NCBI RefSeq assembly: GCF_018294505.1
Contig: NC_057814.1
Location: forward strand, 295,558,059-295,622,058
Length of the DNA: 64,000 nucleotides
Origin: Triticum aestivum
Lineage: Eukaryota > Streptophyta > Magnoliopsida > Poales > Poaceae
Direction of reading: 5' to 3'
Part shown: positions 1-11,088 of the stretch, piece by piece
How positions within the stretch are numbered: the first letter of the stretch is position 1
Layout: each line of letters opens with the position of its first letter
Notes under the pieces: generated by a model
The model's database searches: none
Told to the model about the DNA's origin: nothing
The model's input: the letters and a program-made list of their open reading frames with translations, nothing else
Translations under genes and position numbers: made by a program

Positions 1-387
1 AGATTATCTTCGGCATTGCAAGTTGGGGTCCTCCTCCGAATACTCCAAAGCAGTTGCACAAGAGAACTATATCCGACTCTGTATAACAGTTACGACCCCA
101 AACCACAAGGGCAAAATACTTAAACAAAAATAAGTCATGTCTACTGACAACTTTTTCGGCGAGACGTTATGCGTGACCTTATTACTATTTCGAACCGTTT
201 TTTAGCCTCTCCCTTCGCGTTTCCAGGCGAGGCCCATATTGACACGTCTTGTCAAACCAGAGATCTTGTCCCCTTATTGCGGGATTCTCATCAATACGGG
301 TTTGGGTAATCCAACCGTGCCATTCGCACGACCCCTTGGGAATAGGCGAGTCTTAAGGCCTGGGAGGGGCGCTTGATATTCACTGCC

Positions 388-395
388 TTTATAAG
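388..395 (+). promoter_or_regulatory. TATA box of the antisense gene of element C
   Basis: TTTATAAG lies 113 bases upstream of the ATG at 508 and is followed by a pyrimidine-rich leader (about 411-480). This is the position and context expected of a plant TATA box. It suggests that the opposite-strand gene had its own promoter inside the retrotransposon. Bases 1-387 show no ORF and no repeat that I recognise, and are read as upstream promoter sequence. Confidence 0.5.
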
Positions 396-507
396 AGGAT
401 AAGGATCCATCTTTTTACCCCACGTCTTTCTTCTTCCTCGGCCCTTCCATCCTCGTGCTCCAGCGCCCAAGTCTCAATCTTTCCCATCGCCACTGAACGC
501 TCCAGCC

Positions 508-3500
508 ATGTATGGATCTGGCTCGCAGGGCAAGAGGATGGCCTCCTCCGTGACGGAAAAGGACATCAAGGAGCTCCGGGAGGCGAGGTACTTGACAGCG
601 GAGATCAAACATAGGCTCCCTGCCAAAGAGCAAGTTATCCCCACTGCAGAGCCTGGCGAGAGGGTTGTGTTCATCCCTCACTTCCTCCGCGGACTAGGGT
701 TTCCCCTCCACCCCTTTGTCTGTGGTCTTATGTTCTATTACGGGCTAGATTTTCACGATCTGGCCCCGAACTCTTTCCTCCACATCTCAGCGTTTATCGT
801 CGTGTGTGAGGCATTCTTCCGCATCCCCCCGCACTTCGGCCTGTGGCTCAAGATCTTCAACGTGAAACCGAAGGTGGTCGATGGGCAACACGCGGGTTGT
901 GGCGGCGCCATGCTGAGCAAGTTCCCAAAAGTTATATGGCCCAAAGGGGCCTTTGTGGAGACTGTCAAGATATGGCAGCAGGTGTGGTTTTATATCACTG
1001 AACCCCGCGGCACCAAGTGGGCGGCCGCTCCTGCATTTAGATCCGGACCCTCGCTGCGGCTTGCGTCATGGACCAACAAGGGTCTGGACTAGGGATCATC
1101 CAACGAGGTGCTGATGCTGCAAAAGCACATCAAAAATATTATAGAGAAGGCCACCAGCCTCACTGACGTGATCCAGGTGATGCTCATCCGCCGAATCCTT
1201 CCCTGCCAACGCCGGCCTCTCCGCATGTGGGAGTTTCATCCGGAAGGGCCGCAGACCCTGAAGCGATTCTTTGGCATGACGCACGAAGTGATCTGGAAGC
1301 TGCTCTTCAAGACTTAAAAGTCGTGGCCAGAGACGTCCGAGGACGTCGGCCTCGACTGCAATCATCCGGCCTCCCCGGTAAGTGCTATATTTCCGAACAT
1401 AACTTAGTTCATTAATCAAGAGAGGGGGGTGCACTGAGAATTCCATCCTGTACACAGGGCTAGATAAAGAAGGTAGAGAGGATCAGGTGCTCAGCTCCAC
1501 TGCCTGAAAATCCAGCTGACCCTCTTCTAATGAGGACGTTGGTCCCGGCGCCCTATCAGGCGCCGGAGAAAAAGGCCAAGAAGAAGGACAAGGAGGCCAA
1601 AGATGGCCTCCGCCGCAAAGGTACTTCGAACGCGATGTCCGGAGACACCGAGACTCACTCCTCTGAGGAGGATGAAGATGAAGAGGGAGAGGAGGCCGAA
1701 AGCACTCCTTCCCCGAAGGGGAGGAAGAAGAAAAGGGCGGGCCCCGAAGATCCAGAGACGGAAGCGCCCAAAAAGGGGAAATATCCCTCCCAGACGGCAC
1801 GGATTCGGACGTCGAGGCCATCCCCGAGTGGCGCCCCAGGTCGAAGCCCCTCGCCGCATCGTAAGTATCCGAGGACGCCTTACATAAGTCCAGCCTTTAC
1901 GATTATGGTATTAACGCATTGTATGGTGTAGTCCGGCCCGCGATCTCCCCCAACAATCATTGGAGGGGAATTCTTGATCCGGGGATGATGAAAAGCGAGT
2001 CGCCTTCGTGAACCTCCCCGCCAACCGCCGTGGATGACACCGAAGTGTTGTCCCGAAGGGCCTCTCCGGGCTACGGAGCGGGTACGGGAGGCCGCCGAAA
2101 CGGCGCCGGAGGGTAATGCCTCGTCTGCCGAGAACACGGGGGGTGAAATCCCCATGGAGACTGACGGCGGGGGCCTTGACCCGTTCGGCCCCCATCCGAA
2201 CACCGTTCCGGAAACCCAAGTGGCTCTAGAACCGAATAACAACCCCCTTCAAGGGAGGGGGAGCACCAACTCTAGCGGTGGCCTCCACTAATCCGGAGGC
2301 GCCGAACATACTGAGAAGGTGGTGGTTGAGAAGGTTCAGTCCGCACCCTAATGGAGGAGCACCGCACCCTAATGGGTGTGGTGGTTGAGAAGGTTCAGTC
2401 CGCTAAAAGCCGGCTGAACGAAGCCTTCACTAGCCTACTAACAGAATGCGAGGTCGGCGATGTAATATTCTTGACCGCTTTTCGTATGAAAAAGATGCTT
2501 ATGTATAAATAGTAGCCCCTGAGACACTGGTCGTCTTTTTTTAAAGGGCGAACAAAGGATCAATAATTTTTGCAGGAGATAATGCACTTTTATATGTTGA
2601 GACGCACGCTTCACTGTTAGCGGTGACCGCCCAGGCCGCCGAAGTATCCGAGCTTAAGCGTAAGCTGCGGCTGGCCGATGAGGATCTTGTTCGCATCAAG
2701 AAGAGATTTGATGAAGCACAAGGTATGTTTCAGAACATCTCGTTCATGCCTGTATTAGTATGCAGATCTGGAGTCAAAGCTCATGCGCTGCTATGCGTAT
2801 GATTGCAGGCAGTGCTGCTGCGGTCGAGGCCCTTAGGGGTGAACTTGCCCAGGTCAAGGAGCAGGCAAGGGTGAACAAGGCGGCTGTTGATAAAGCGGCC
2901 GAGGAATTGAAGTCCGAGCAGGTCGTCCGCCGCCAATACAAGGAGCGGGTGACCGAAGTGGAGCAGGCGCTCAAGGATGCCGCCAACAAGTGCGAGTCCC
3001 TAGAGGAGAAGAGTAAAGCTTAGGTGACCGACCTTGCCAAGGCCCTTAAAGAGGCCGAGGAGGCGCAGGCCGAATCCCGAGCGGCGTGTGAGGAGATTAA
3101 GCAGGCCGGACAAATAGCGACTGGTAAGCCCTTTCTCTTACAGAGTAAATTCGGCAACCAAAAATATGTCTTACTCACTCGACTGTGGAGTGCTCTAGAC
3201 GCCTTTGCGGATCTTCCGAAGAGTGCTGCCGACGCCGTGCAGTTCTTCCGGGCCCAGGAGGGGCACGCGACGGAGAAGCTATTCTGGTCACAGTTCATGG
3301 CGCAGGAGCACCCAGCGCTGTTAAATGACCAGATGGCGCAGTGGGCCGAGCTGCATAGGATGTATGGATTGGCCATGAGGGACGTCATAGTCCAGTTATG
3401 GCAAGCCGAACCCGTCCCAAACAGCTATTTTGGCCTGGTGCAGCGACTTGTTAACGCGCTGCCCCGCATTGAAACAGTCAAGCGGTTGTCATGTATAGAA

Positions 3501-3683
3501 GGTGCGCGGCTGGCCTTTGCCCGTGTCAAGATGCACTGGGCAAAAATGAAGGCCGCCATCGTGGCAGTCGAGGGTTCGCCCGGAGGCAAGGACCACCGCA
3601 CGCCGGAGCGCTATTTTGAAGACGTCCTGGAGGGTGCCCGCTTGATAGAGGGCCAGTGCTCGAGGGACATCATGTTCGAGTGA
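508..3683 (+). pseudogene. Antisense multi-exon gene of element C, 'putative gypsy type transposon' (Transposase_28-like) protein
   Basis: The protein starts MYGSGSQGKR and contains a block rich in FLRGLGFPLHPF-type residues, then WPKGAFV and WQQVWFYITEP. These match the plant family annotated as 'putative gypsy type transposon' (PF04195-like). Apparent exons: 508-1377, 1458-1860, 1932 to ~2450, 2576-2722, 2809-3683, with GT-AG borders such as CCG/GTAAGT at 1378 and ACACAG ending at 1457. Exon 2 is Lys/Glu-rich. The last exons encode a Glu/Ala/Lys coiled coil, then a globular tail around residues WSQFMAQEHPALLNDQM. In-frame stops at 1090-1092 and 1315-1317 show the gene is dead. The biochemical role of this family is unknown; despite the name no catalytic motif is visible. 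It lies opposite gag-protease, as in element A. An alternative start is the ATG at 538. Confidence 0.75.
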
Positions 3684-4936
3684 ATGTATCCGAACTGCCC
3701 AGATGTTGTATACACCAAGGCTTTGTACTATATATTATGCTGTTTATCTTTAAAGTGTTTTTCCTCCTGTGCGGCCGTATATTATTATTCTGAAAGTTTG
3801 CCAGTCGTCGGCTTCAGCCCCCACATAGATACTATTAGAGTGTTCGGGATAACGTGTAACCACTCTTGACTCAACGTCTTGGTCCGTAAAGGAGGTGATT
3901 TACGTAGTGAACCAGGCAATCAGACTATGTGGCTTTAGCACTTTCACTTAGCCATAGGAGTTTGACAATGGGGCGGTAATGTAGCCTCTGGTGCGTATGC
4001 GACTATCCGGACTTGGATGCCTTAAGCGCGTGACTGGAAAGAGCCAGTCCTTCGTGTAATACGAAAAAACCCGCTAAAGATTTAGTAAGTCGCCGAATTG
4101 CTGACCAGCTCTCGCCGCATCATGACAGTCAGTTTTCGGCATTCTCTACTGAGGTGCTTGACCGGACGAACCAGAAACACAATCGTAGTAGTTCTCCCTT
4201 TACTATCTTAGCCAAACTAGCGGACCGTAAGGTAGCAAACACAGGAGCCGGGCAACCCAACTATTGACCAAAGACATGATTCGGAGCCAATGCATATAAT
4301 GCAGTATTCGGGACACCGAAGTATACTCTGAGAGTGTTCAGACTTTCTGTTTTCGTAAATATATATGGCTGAAGAAAGCCCCTGGTGATTTAAGTCATAC
4401 CGAGGTGTATATGCCAATCTGATGTAAAGGAGGAGAACAGATTAAGAAATAAGCCAATATCGAACAAGGTTGGGCAAAACTGTTTCCATTATAGTCTGAT
4501 TGGTATGTTGAGACGTATTTTTACAGAGGATGCGATAAGCATCGAGGCTATTTTACATGCCGAGTACAAGGGAAAGCTGTATATAGGTCCTAAAAAGGAA
4601 AAGATGATCTTGTAGATCCCTTGGATGTTCTGTCGCACGTCTGCGCCGCTTTTCACCTTGTTGTATGATCCTTTGAGAGGATAAAACATCAAGTATACGT
4701 AAGGGGCCTGGAAAAGGGCCCTTGGTACCATCAAAAAGTGATGTAGGTTGTAAAGAACCTAAAAAATAAAAGGAAGAAGAGAAAGAAGAATATGAGGGTC
4801 TGGATAGGGTCGAACCGTATTGTGGACCTTATGTTTAGTAACCCTCCGTCCTTGCCCATGGTATCTTTAGTGTGTAGTTATATACACACGGTAGGTGTGC
4901 CGCTATCAGGTTTGGGCTTTGACGGAGGCTGAATTG
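3684..4936. other. Spacer between the convergent genes of element C
   Basis: About 1.25 kb separating the 3' end of the antisense gene from the 3' end of the protease region. It is AT-richer than the genes and holds only short ORFs with no recognisable domain. The first part (to about 3870) looks like the 3' UTR of the antisense gene. A minus-strand stretch at 4489-4734 stays open for 81 codons and may be a remnant of polyprotein sequence downstream of protease, but I cannot identify it. No RT or integrase motif is seen. Confidence 0.5.
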
Positions 4937-5668
4937 CTAATCTAGCACTGTACAAGCCGGGCTGCTATTCTGCCGGGTAGACCAGACTCGTTTGATAGTG
5001 TCCGGGGGCTTGACTGCCGACGTAGTATTCGGCTTAATGAGGCCACCCTGTACTTCGGCTGCGAGGGCCGCAGTATGCTCCTTAGTACGGAGGGAGCGCT
5101 CCATATTTCTATTGACTGTTATAACGCCATGCGGTCCCGGCATCTTGAGCTTTAGATAAGCGTAGTGCGGGACTGCATTGAAATGGGCGAAAGCGGTCCG
5201 TCCGAGCAGTGCGTGATAGCCACTGCGGAACGGGATGATGTCAAATATCAAGTCTTCGCTCCAGAAGTTATCCAGTGAGCCGAAGACGACATCCAGCGCT
5301 ATGGATCCTGTGCAACAGGCCTCTACGCTGGGTATCACTCCTTTAAAGGTGGTTTTGGTGGGTTTGATTCTTGATGGATCAATACCCATTTTACGGGCAG
5401 TGTCCTAATAAAGCAGGTTAAGACTTCTGCCGCCATCCATAAGGACTCATGTGAGATGGAATCCATCGATAATTGGTTCGAGGACCAAGGCTGCCGAACC
5501 TCCATGACGGATACTAGTCGGATGGTCTCTGCGATCGAAAGTGATCCGACAGGCTGACCATGGGTTGAATTTTGGGGCGACTGGCTCTATGGCATAAACG
5601 TCCCTTAGTGCGTGCTTGCGTTCCCGCTTGGGGATGTGAGTGACATAGATCATTTTCACCGTTTTCAC
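4937..5668 (-). pseudogene. Element C aspartic protease region
   Basis: Minus-strand remnant of a retroelement protease. The region upstream of the active site ends in IIDGFHLT. The catalytic motif is LMDGG (Asp codon at 5435-5437), the DGG variant common in this Gypsy group in place of DTG or DSG. Further downstream FRSGYHALLGRTAFAHF and AVPHYAYLKLKMPG follow, the expected second half of the fold. Stops interrupt the frame on both sides of the active site (TGA just before, TAG eight codons after), and the frame ends at 4937. The two open stretches, 5668-5447 and 5389-4937, share one frame. The gene is dead. It would have cleaved the gag-protease polyprotein in virus-like particles. The usual RT does not follow. 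Confidence 0.7.
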
Positions 5669-5853
5669 CTCGGGGGGGAATTTCTTTTGCCCCCCTGTGT
5701 TCGTTGGGCGAGGCTCTTCATCGTCGTCCTCGCTGTTCAGCCCTTTCCCCTTGTGTTCGGTGTTTAGCTTACCGGCCTGCTTAAAGACCCAACAGTTTCT
5801 GTTCGTATGATTGGCAGGCTTGTCAGGGGTGCCATGGATCTGGCAAGGCTGAT

Positions 5854-8213
5854 CTAGTATTCGGTCCAGACTGGATGGACCATCTTTGTTTGCTTTGAAT
5901 GGCCTCTTCCGCTGACCGGTTTAGAGCCACTGAATCCGGCGTTGACCGCCGTATCTTCAGTATTTTCATTGTTGCTTCGATGCTTAGGCTTGTTGCGCCG
6001 TGGTTTGCCGTTGTCGTCTCTGACTTCGGAGGTACCAGGATTAGTGGTACTATTGCTTCTACGAGCTAACGAGCTATCTTCTCCCGCGCAAAAGCGGGTC
6101 ATGAGTGCGGTGAGAGCTGCCATAGACTTCGGTTTTTCTTGGCCGAGGTGCTTAAAGGGTGCAAGGGCTTCGGCGTCCGGACAATCGGCAATTTGGTTCT
6201 TTTGAATTAAGAACCTGGTCCAGAGTTTCAGGGCTGACTCTACGGGTTGTTGGACTATGTGATTGAGGTCATCGGCGTCTAGGGGCCGAACATAGGTACC
6301 TTGGAAGTTGTCTCTAAAGGCGTCTTCCAAATCTTCCCAGCTACCAATGGAGTTTTCTGGGAGGCTGTTAGGCAGTGCCGAGTTGGTCCCCTTAATTTTA
6401 GCGGGAGGTATTTGATGGCATGGAGATCATCACCGCAGGCCATGTGGATATGGAGAAGAAAACCTTCAATCCATACTGCGGGATCTGTTGCTCCATCATA
6501 TGATTCAATATTCACGGGTTTAAACCCTTCTGCAACATGGTGCTCCATTACCTCATCAGCGAAGCATAAGGGGTGTGCGGCGCCTCTGTATCGGGCGATG
6601 TGACGGCACAGTTCGGATGAAGTCCGTATGCGGTTTTTGGCCCGGGTGAGGTTGTGGTTGTCACGCCGGGCCTGGTGACCATCTTCCCGCGTTGGAGCAC
6701 GCCCTCTCGATCCGTAGATTGATCTGGGCTGGCCGGCTCTATTGTCCAGGTCCTTACGCAGGTCGTAGGTGTAGCACGTAGCTGCGACCTCCTTGCCTCT
6801 TTGGCGGGGAGGTGCGGGCTGTTGTTCGGCGTGAGTAGCCGCTCTGTCCTGCCCACGTGGTGGTCGGTTAGGTTCATCAGCCGCTTTATACTTTGGCGGT
6901 ATTGGCTCAAGAGCCTCGTCGTCAAATTGCGGTAGTAGCTTGCACTTCGGGTAGCTCTTTGTTGGGCGTTCGAGGCCGTATTCTTCGGCTGCCAGGACTT
7001 TAGTCCATCTTCACTGAGCATATCCTGTTCGGCATGGAGCTGTTGCTGCTTCTTTTTTAGGCTTCTTGTAGTAGTGATTAGCTGGCGCTTAAGGCACGAT
7101 GAAATCTTCGTCGCCGAGGCTCATGTCATCATCGGAGATCGGTAGATAGTTACTATCCTCCGAGTCCTCATTCCCGACCGGATCGTCGGGGTTAACTTGC
7201 CCCTCCTCCCAATCATCCTGTTCGGATGTTGGTTCGACGGGGGCTTCGGGGTCTTCGGCGTTCTCCGGAGTGTCATTGTCTCCGGTGCCGGTATTGCTGT
7301 CTTTTCCGCGACGCGATTTTGAACAGCGCTGCTGACGTTGACGCTTTGGAGGTGCCTCAGTAGGCTTGTCCTCAATCGTATCCTTCCTGCCGTCGTCGTC
7401 ATCCTCTTTGGGTGTGTTCACCATATACACGTCATATGTGGAGGTGGCCATCCAACGTCCGGTAAACGGCGAGTCTTGGCCTTGTTCGTCTTCGGCATCG
7501 TCGTCCATGCCGTCGATGTCTTCAGTGGCATAGTCCAGCATGTCGGTTAAATCTTCGACAATGGCTATGAAGTGGGTGGTGGGTGGGACGTGAAATTCCC
7601 CGATCTCAGCCCCTAGAATGGGCTACGCGTAATTCGGAAGCGATTCCTCTGTAATGGCGAGAGATCACATTAAGTCCACGGCCTCATTTAAGAGCGAGGT
7701 TTGGACGGGGAAGGGAGTGTCCGCGGAGCTGGTCGGGGTGGGAGCCTCCTGGCCATGCTCGCTTGGCGTAGACTTCGAGAGTTTGGAGCTGGTGTCCGGG
7801 GGCGAGTCCGGCTTTTCAGTGAGAAGGGGAGCTCGGTTCGACTCCGGGTTCGCCGATGACGTAGTCCCCTCCAGATCTCCGATAGTGAGCTCCGTAATTG
7901 CAGATAGCCCGGCGGCCTCTAAACTCCCATCTTCGGACCTGGTAGTCTTCTCTAGATCTAGGGCCGGAGCGCTGGTTGGGGCCGTGAATCCTTCGAAGAT
8001 CAAGTCTCCTCGGATATCAGCGACATAGTTTAGATTTTGAAAACTGATCAGATGACCAAGGGCATAGCTGTTGATCTGCTCAAGGTGGCCAATCGAGTTG
8101 GCGCACTGTGCGAAGCCGCCGAATACGAAAATTTGGCCGGGGAGGAAAATCTCCCCCGAAACGGCATCGTTGTAGATGATTGATCGAGCCATCGAACCTT
8201 CTATCGATAGCAT
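5854..8213 (-). pseudogene. Element C gag polyprotein
   Basis: Degenerate gag on the minus strand. The N-terminal part (8213-7665, then 7541-7089 in the same frame) is an acidic, Ser/Thr/Pro-rich leader ending in a DED-rich stretch. A basic, Arg/Gln-rich linker with frame damage follows (about 7021-6548). The core capsid-like segment reads EGFKPVNIESYDGATDP, AVWIEGFLLHIHMACG and KYLPLKLRGP (6548-6279), and continues in another frame as FRDNFQGTYVRP and RFCAGEDS (6330-5854). These are signatures of the retrotransposon gag family in Triticeae. Frameshifts near 7050, 6550 and 6300, with stops at 7662-7667 and 7089, make it non-functional. It begins 27 bases inside the LTR/primer-site boundary near 8240, as expected for a gag leader. 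Confidence 0.75.
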
Positions 8214-8220
8214 AGTGGAA

Positions 8221-8239
8221 CTCTCAATGAAAGCACCAA
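8221..8239 (-). promoter_or_regulatory. Candidate primer-binding site region of element C
   Basis: Minus-strand TTGGTGCTTTCATTGAGAG directly follows the LTR end (...GACATCGACA). Its position is right for a primer-binding site. I do not recognise the tRNA it would pair with, so the call rests on position only. Confidence 0.35.
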
Positions 8240-8277
8240 TGTCGATGTCAAAACCGGCCGATCTTGGGGAGGGGGTC
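8240..8277 (-). repeat. Element C 5' LTR, inner fragment (38 bp)
   Basis: The last 38 bp of the C LTR, cut off by insertion of element D at 8278. It begins (plus strand) TGTCGATG, giving a minus-strand CA end, and ends with GGGTC at 8273-8277, the left copy of the D target duplication. The LTR continues at 19551. Joined length of the three fragments is about 473 bp. Confidence 0.75.
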
Positions 8278-11072
8278 TGTAGCGACCAGACCTCAAATGG
8301 CCTGTGCTGCTGTGCACCAGTGTCATCCCTGGATCAGTAATGCTGACACGCACAGTACAAATGGAGGATTTATACCAGAGTAGCAATCACACACTTATTA
8401 CATCGAATATCTCCGAAGATTAAGTATGAAAACATGGCTTAAGGCCATCTAAAAACGATAACAGCGGAAGACTTGGAAGATAAGTGAGTCCATCAACTCC
8501 AGCGGCATCACTGAGTATAAGACCACGACCTAAGGCACCTTACTCGTCGTCTGAAAAGTCTGCAACATGAAACGTTGCAGCCCGAAAACGGGTCAGCACA
8601 TAGAATATGCTGGCAAAGCAACACATAGAGAACAATGAACAATAATAATGCTATACTATATGCATATGTGGCTGGTGGAAAGCTCTATGGTTACAGTTTT
8701 TGCGAAAAGCCAATTTTATCCTACTTCAAAAGGAATAAATTTTATTTAACTATCTTGGTGGTTGAAACATTGAGAAGGTACCTCCAACTCAATCCCAATT
8801 AAGTAACATCATTAACCCAACAAAATTAATTATAAGTATCACGGTGATGAGATTCAAATGATAATCCAGGTACTAGATACTCAAGTTGTCCATAACCGGG
8901 GACACGGCTAATCATGATCAGTTTGTACACTCTGCAGAGGTTTGTGCACTTTTCCCACAAGACTCGATCGCCTCCGCTTGATTCTCGCACTGCATGATGT
9001 TTGAGAAACGGATGACCGAGACACAGTCTTTCAGAAACAGTCACTCTCTACTCTGGATGGACCGGTACACCTACTTTCCCCTACATCTGCTAGTCCACCT
9101 CTTCAAGAGATCCTGTAACCTACTCAGCTATGCTAGAGCCCATAATAGCTTGTGGCTGCACACGGAAGTTTCTAGCATGAATAATCTTATGATCCCTTTG
9201 AGCCTGGGTGGCGGACCTTATACAAACAGACAACACTGGGTTCTCCAGGTGCCTCAATCCACCCAGATGTGAGTTTTAGTTGCCACCTTAAGTTGAACCA
9301 TTATTAAACACTCACATCTGTCATGAATATCTCTCAAACCCAAACCACGTCTACGCATAGCATGGCAATAATAAAAGCAACGTAGAAGTAACTCCCAAGG
9401 GTTTGATAGTAAACAGGTAATAGGTACTACCTCAACTACATCCCAATACCCACTGTTTAATTAGATCCTAATCATGCAATGTGTTTGGGAAAATAGATCT
9501 AATGCAATAAAACTGGGTATGAACGGGGTATGATCAAAGTGTTACTTGCCTTGCTGATGATCCGCAAAACCTAGCGAGTCGAAGTAACAAGCGGCACACT
9601 CCGGGTATTCTATCGCAAACAAACAAGCATACAATCAGTACTCAGCTAATGCACAGGTAAAACTCGAATGAAAGATCATGCTAGAAAGTTCAACTTAAGA
9701 ACTCCGGTTTGCCAAAAGAATCAACTCGAAAGAAGCAACGAAAGTCAAACGGCGGAAGAAGGAAACTTCGTTTGCTAATCTGGATCTAGGTCAAATTTTA
9801 CTGTAGCAAAAACTTATTTGAGTAGGTTAAACGGAAAGAGAATTTCGAGGCGAAACTCTAGGCGCTTGAATCACCTGATTCCGATAAACGAGCGAAAAGT
9901 TAAACAGATTCGAAGTTTCGATCAAAAATCGAACCTGAGAAAATAACGAGAAAATCCGTCGAAAAAGAAAAACGGACGAACGGTTAAATAACGGACGTTC
10001 GTTAACAGAGAAAAACCGACGAACGCGTTCGTTAAAACGAACGGTTCGGTGAACGCTCGCAAAGTAATAAAACCGGAAAAAAACCGATCTAGAGTTTTTT
10101 TTAAAACAAAAGGTTTTTTTTTCAGAAAAACCGGTCAACACGAACGGCAGTACCTCGACGGGGCTCGCTCCGGCGAGGGGTTCCGGTGGGCGGGGTCNNN
10201 NNNNNNNNNNNNNNNNNNNNNNNNNNNNNNNNNNNNNNNNNNNNNNNNNNNNNNNNNNNNNNNNNNNNNNNNNNNNNNNNNNNNNNNNNNNNNNNNNNNN
10301 NNNNNNNNNNNNNNNNNNNNNNNNNNNNNNNNNNNNNNNNNNNNNNNNNNNNNNNNNNNNNNNNNNNNNNNNNNNGCGGCGGCTCCGGCGATGGTGGCGG
10401 CGAAAACGGAGGGGGGGGGCTATATATATAGGTAGGAGGGGGGCTAGAGGGCTTGGGGAAGGGGCAAAGCCCGAGGCGGCGGCGGCTTCGTGCTCCCGGC
10501 GGACTCCAGCGGCGTGGGGAAGAAGGAGAGCACGGGCGGGCCGGCCTGGCTTCGGCTGGGCCTCGGCCCAGTCGGGCAAGCGCGTATATTTTTTTTTAAA
10601 ATATGTTCCGCGGAAAATATTGCGTAGAAAAATAAATAAAAATCAGAAAACTACGAGATAAATTTTCCCCGTCTAGTTAGAAAATCTAGAATAGGGTGAA
10701 CATTTTTAAAATCAAAAATAAATACTTTGAAAACATGCATATTTTTAAATGCAATAAAAATTGCAAATAAAATCCAATAAATTCCAAATAATGTTTTTAA
10801 CATTTTTCCTCCAGTATTTCAATGTTTTTGGAGAAGTCATATTTTCTCCTCTCATTTATTTTAAAATGAAATATTCTTCCGGAGAGAAAAATAATCAAAA
10901 ACCAAAATCCTCATTGGAAAATCAAATAAGAAAATTCAAGAAAATCCCCAACTCTCTCCGAGGGTCCTTGAGTTGCTTAGGATTTATCGAGGATTTGTCA
11001 AAATGCACAAAACATGATATGCAAATGATGATCTATGTATAACATTCCAAATTGAAAATTTGGGATGTTACA
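8278..11072 (-). repeat. Element D 3' LTR
   Basis: 2795 bp including a 178-base gap. It matches 16516-19545 base for base over long stretches, with scattered single changes (for example ACACGC against ACATGC near 8350/16589) and a few short indels. The promoter core is minus-strand CCTATATATATAG at about 10420-10432, just inside a GC-rich tract where the N run lies. No host coding sequence is seen inside. Confidence 0.93.
10198..10375. other. Assembly gap (178 N) in the D 3' LTR
   Basis: Run of N flanked by GGCGGGGTC on the left and GCGGCGGCTCCGGCG on the right. The homologous LTR has its gap at the same place (18516-18813), so the missing sequence is probably a GC-rich low-complexity tract rather than a unique insertion. 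Confidence 0.95.
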
Positions 11073-11088
11073 AACCTACCCCCCTTAA
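11073..11088 (-). promoter_or_regulatory. Polypurine tract of element D
   Basis: Minus-strand TTAAGGGGGGTAGGTT abuts the 3' LTR directly. This is the expected site for plus-strand DNA priming and fixes the orientation of the element. Confidence 0.85.

Noticed and set aside
8826..9272. Identical ORF pairs (8826-9272 and 17066-17512) in both D LTRs
   Set aside because: They are overlapping opposite-strand ORFs within LTR sequence, with no domain and no start context; the identity is simply LTR identity.
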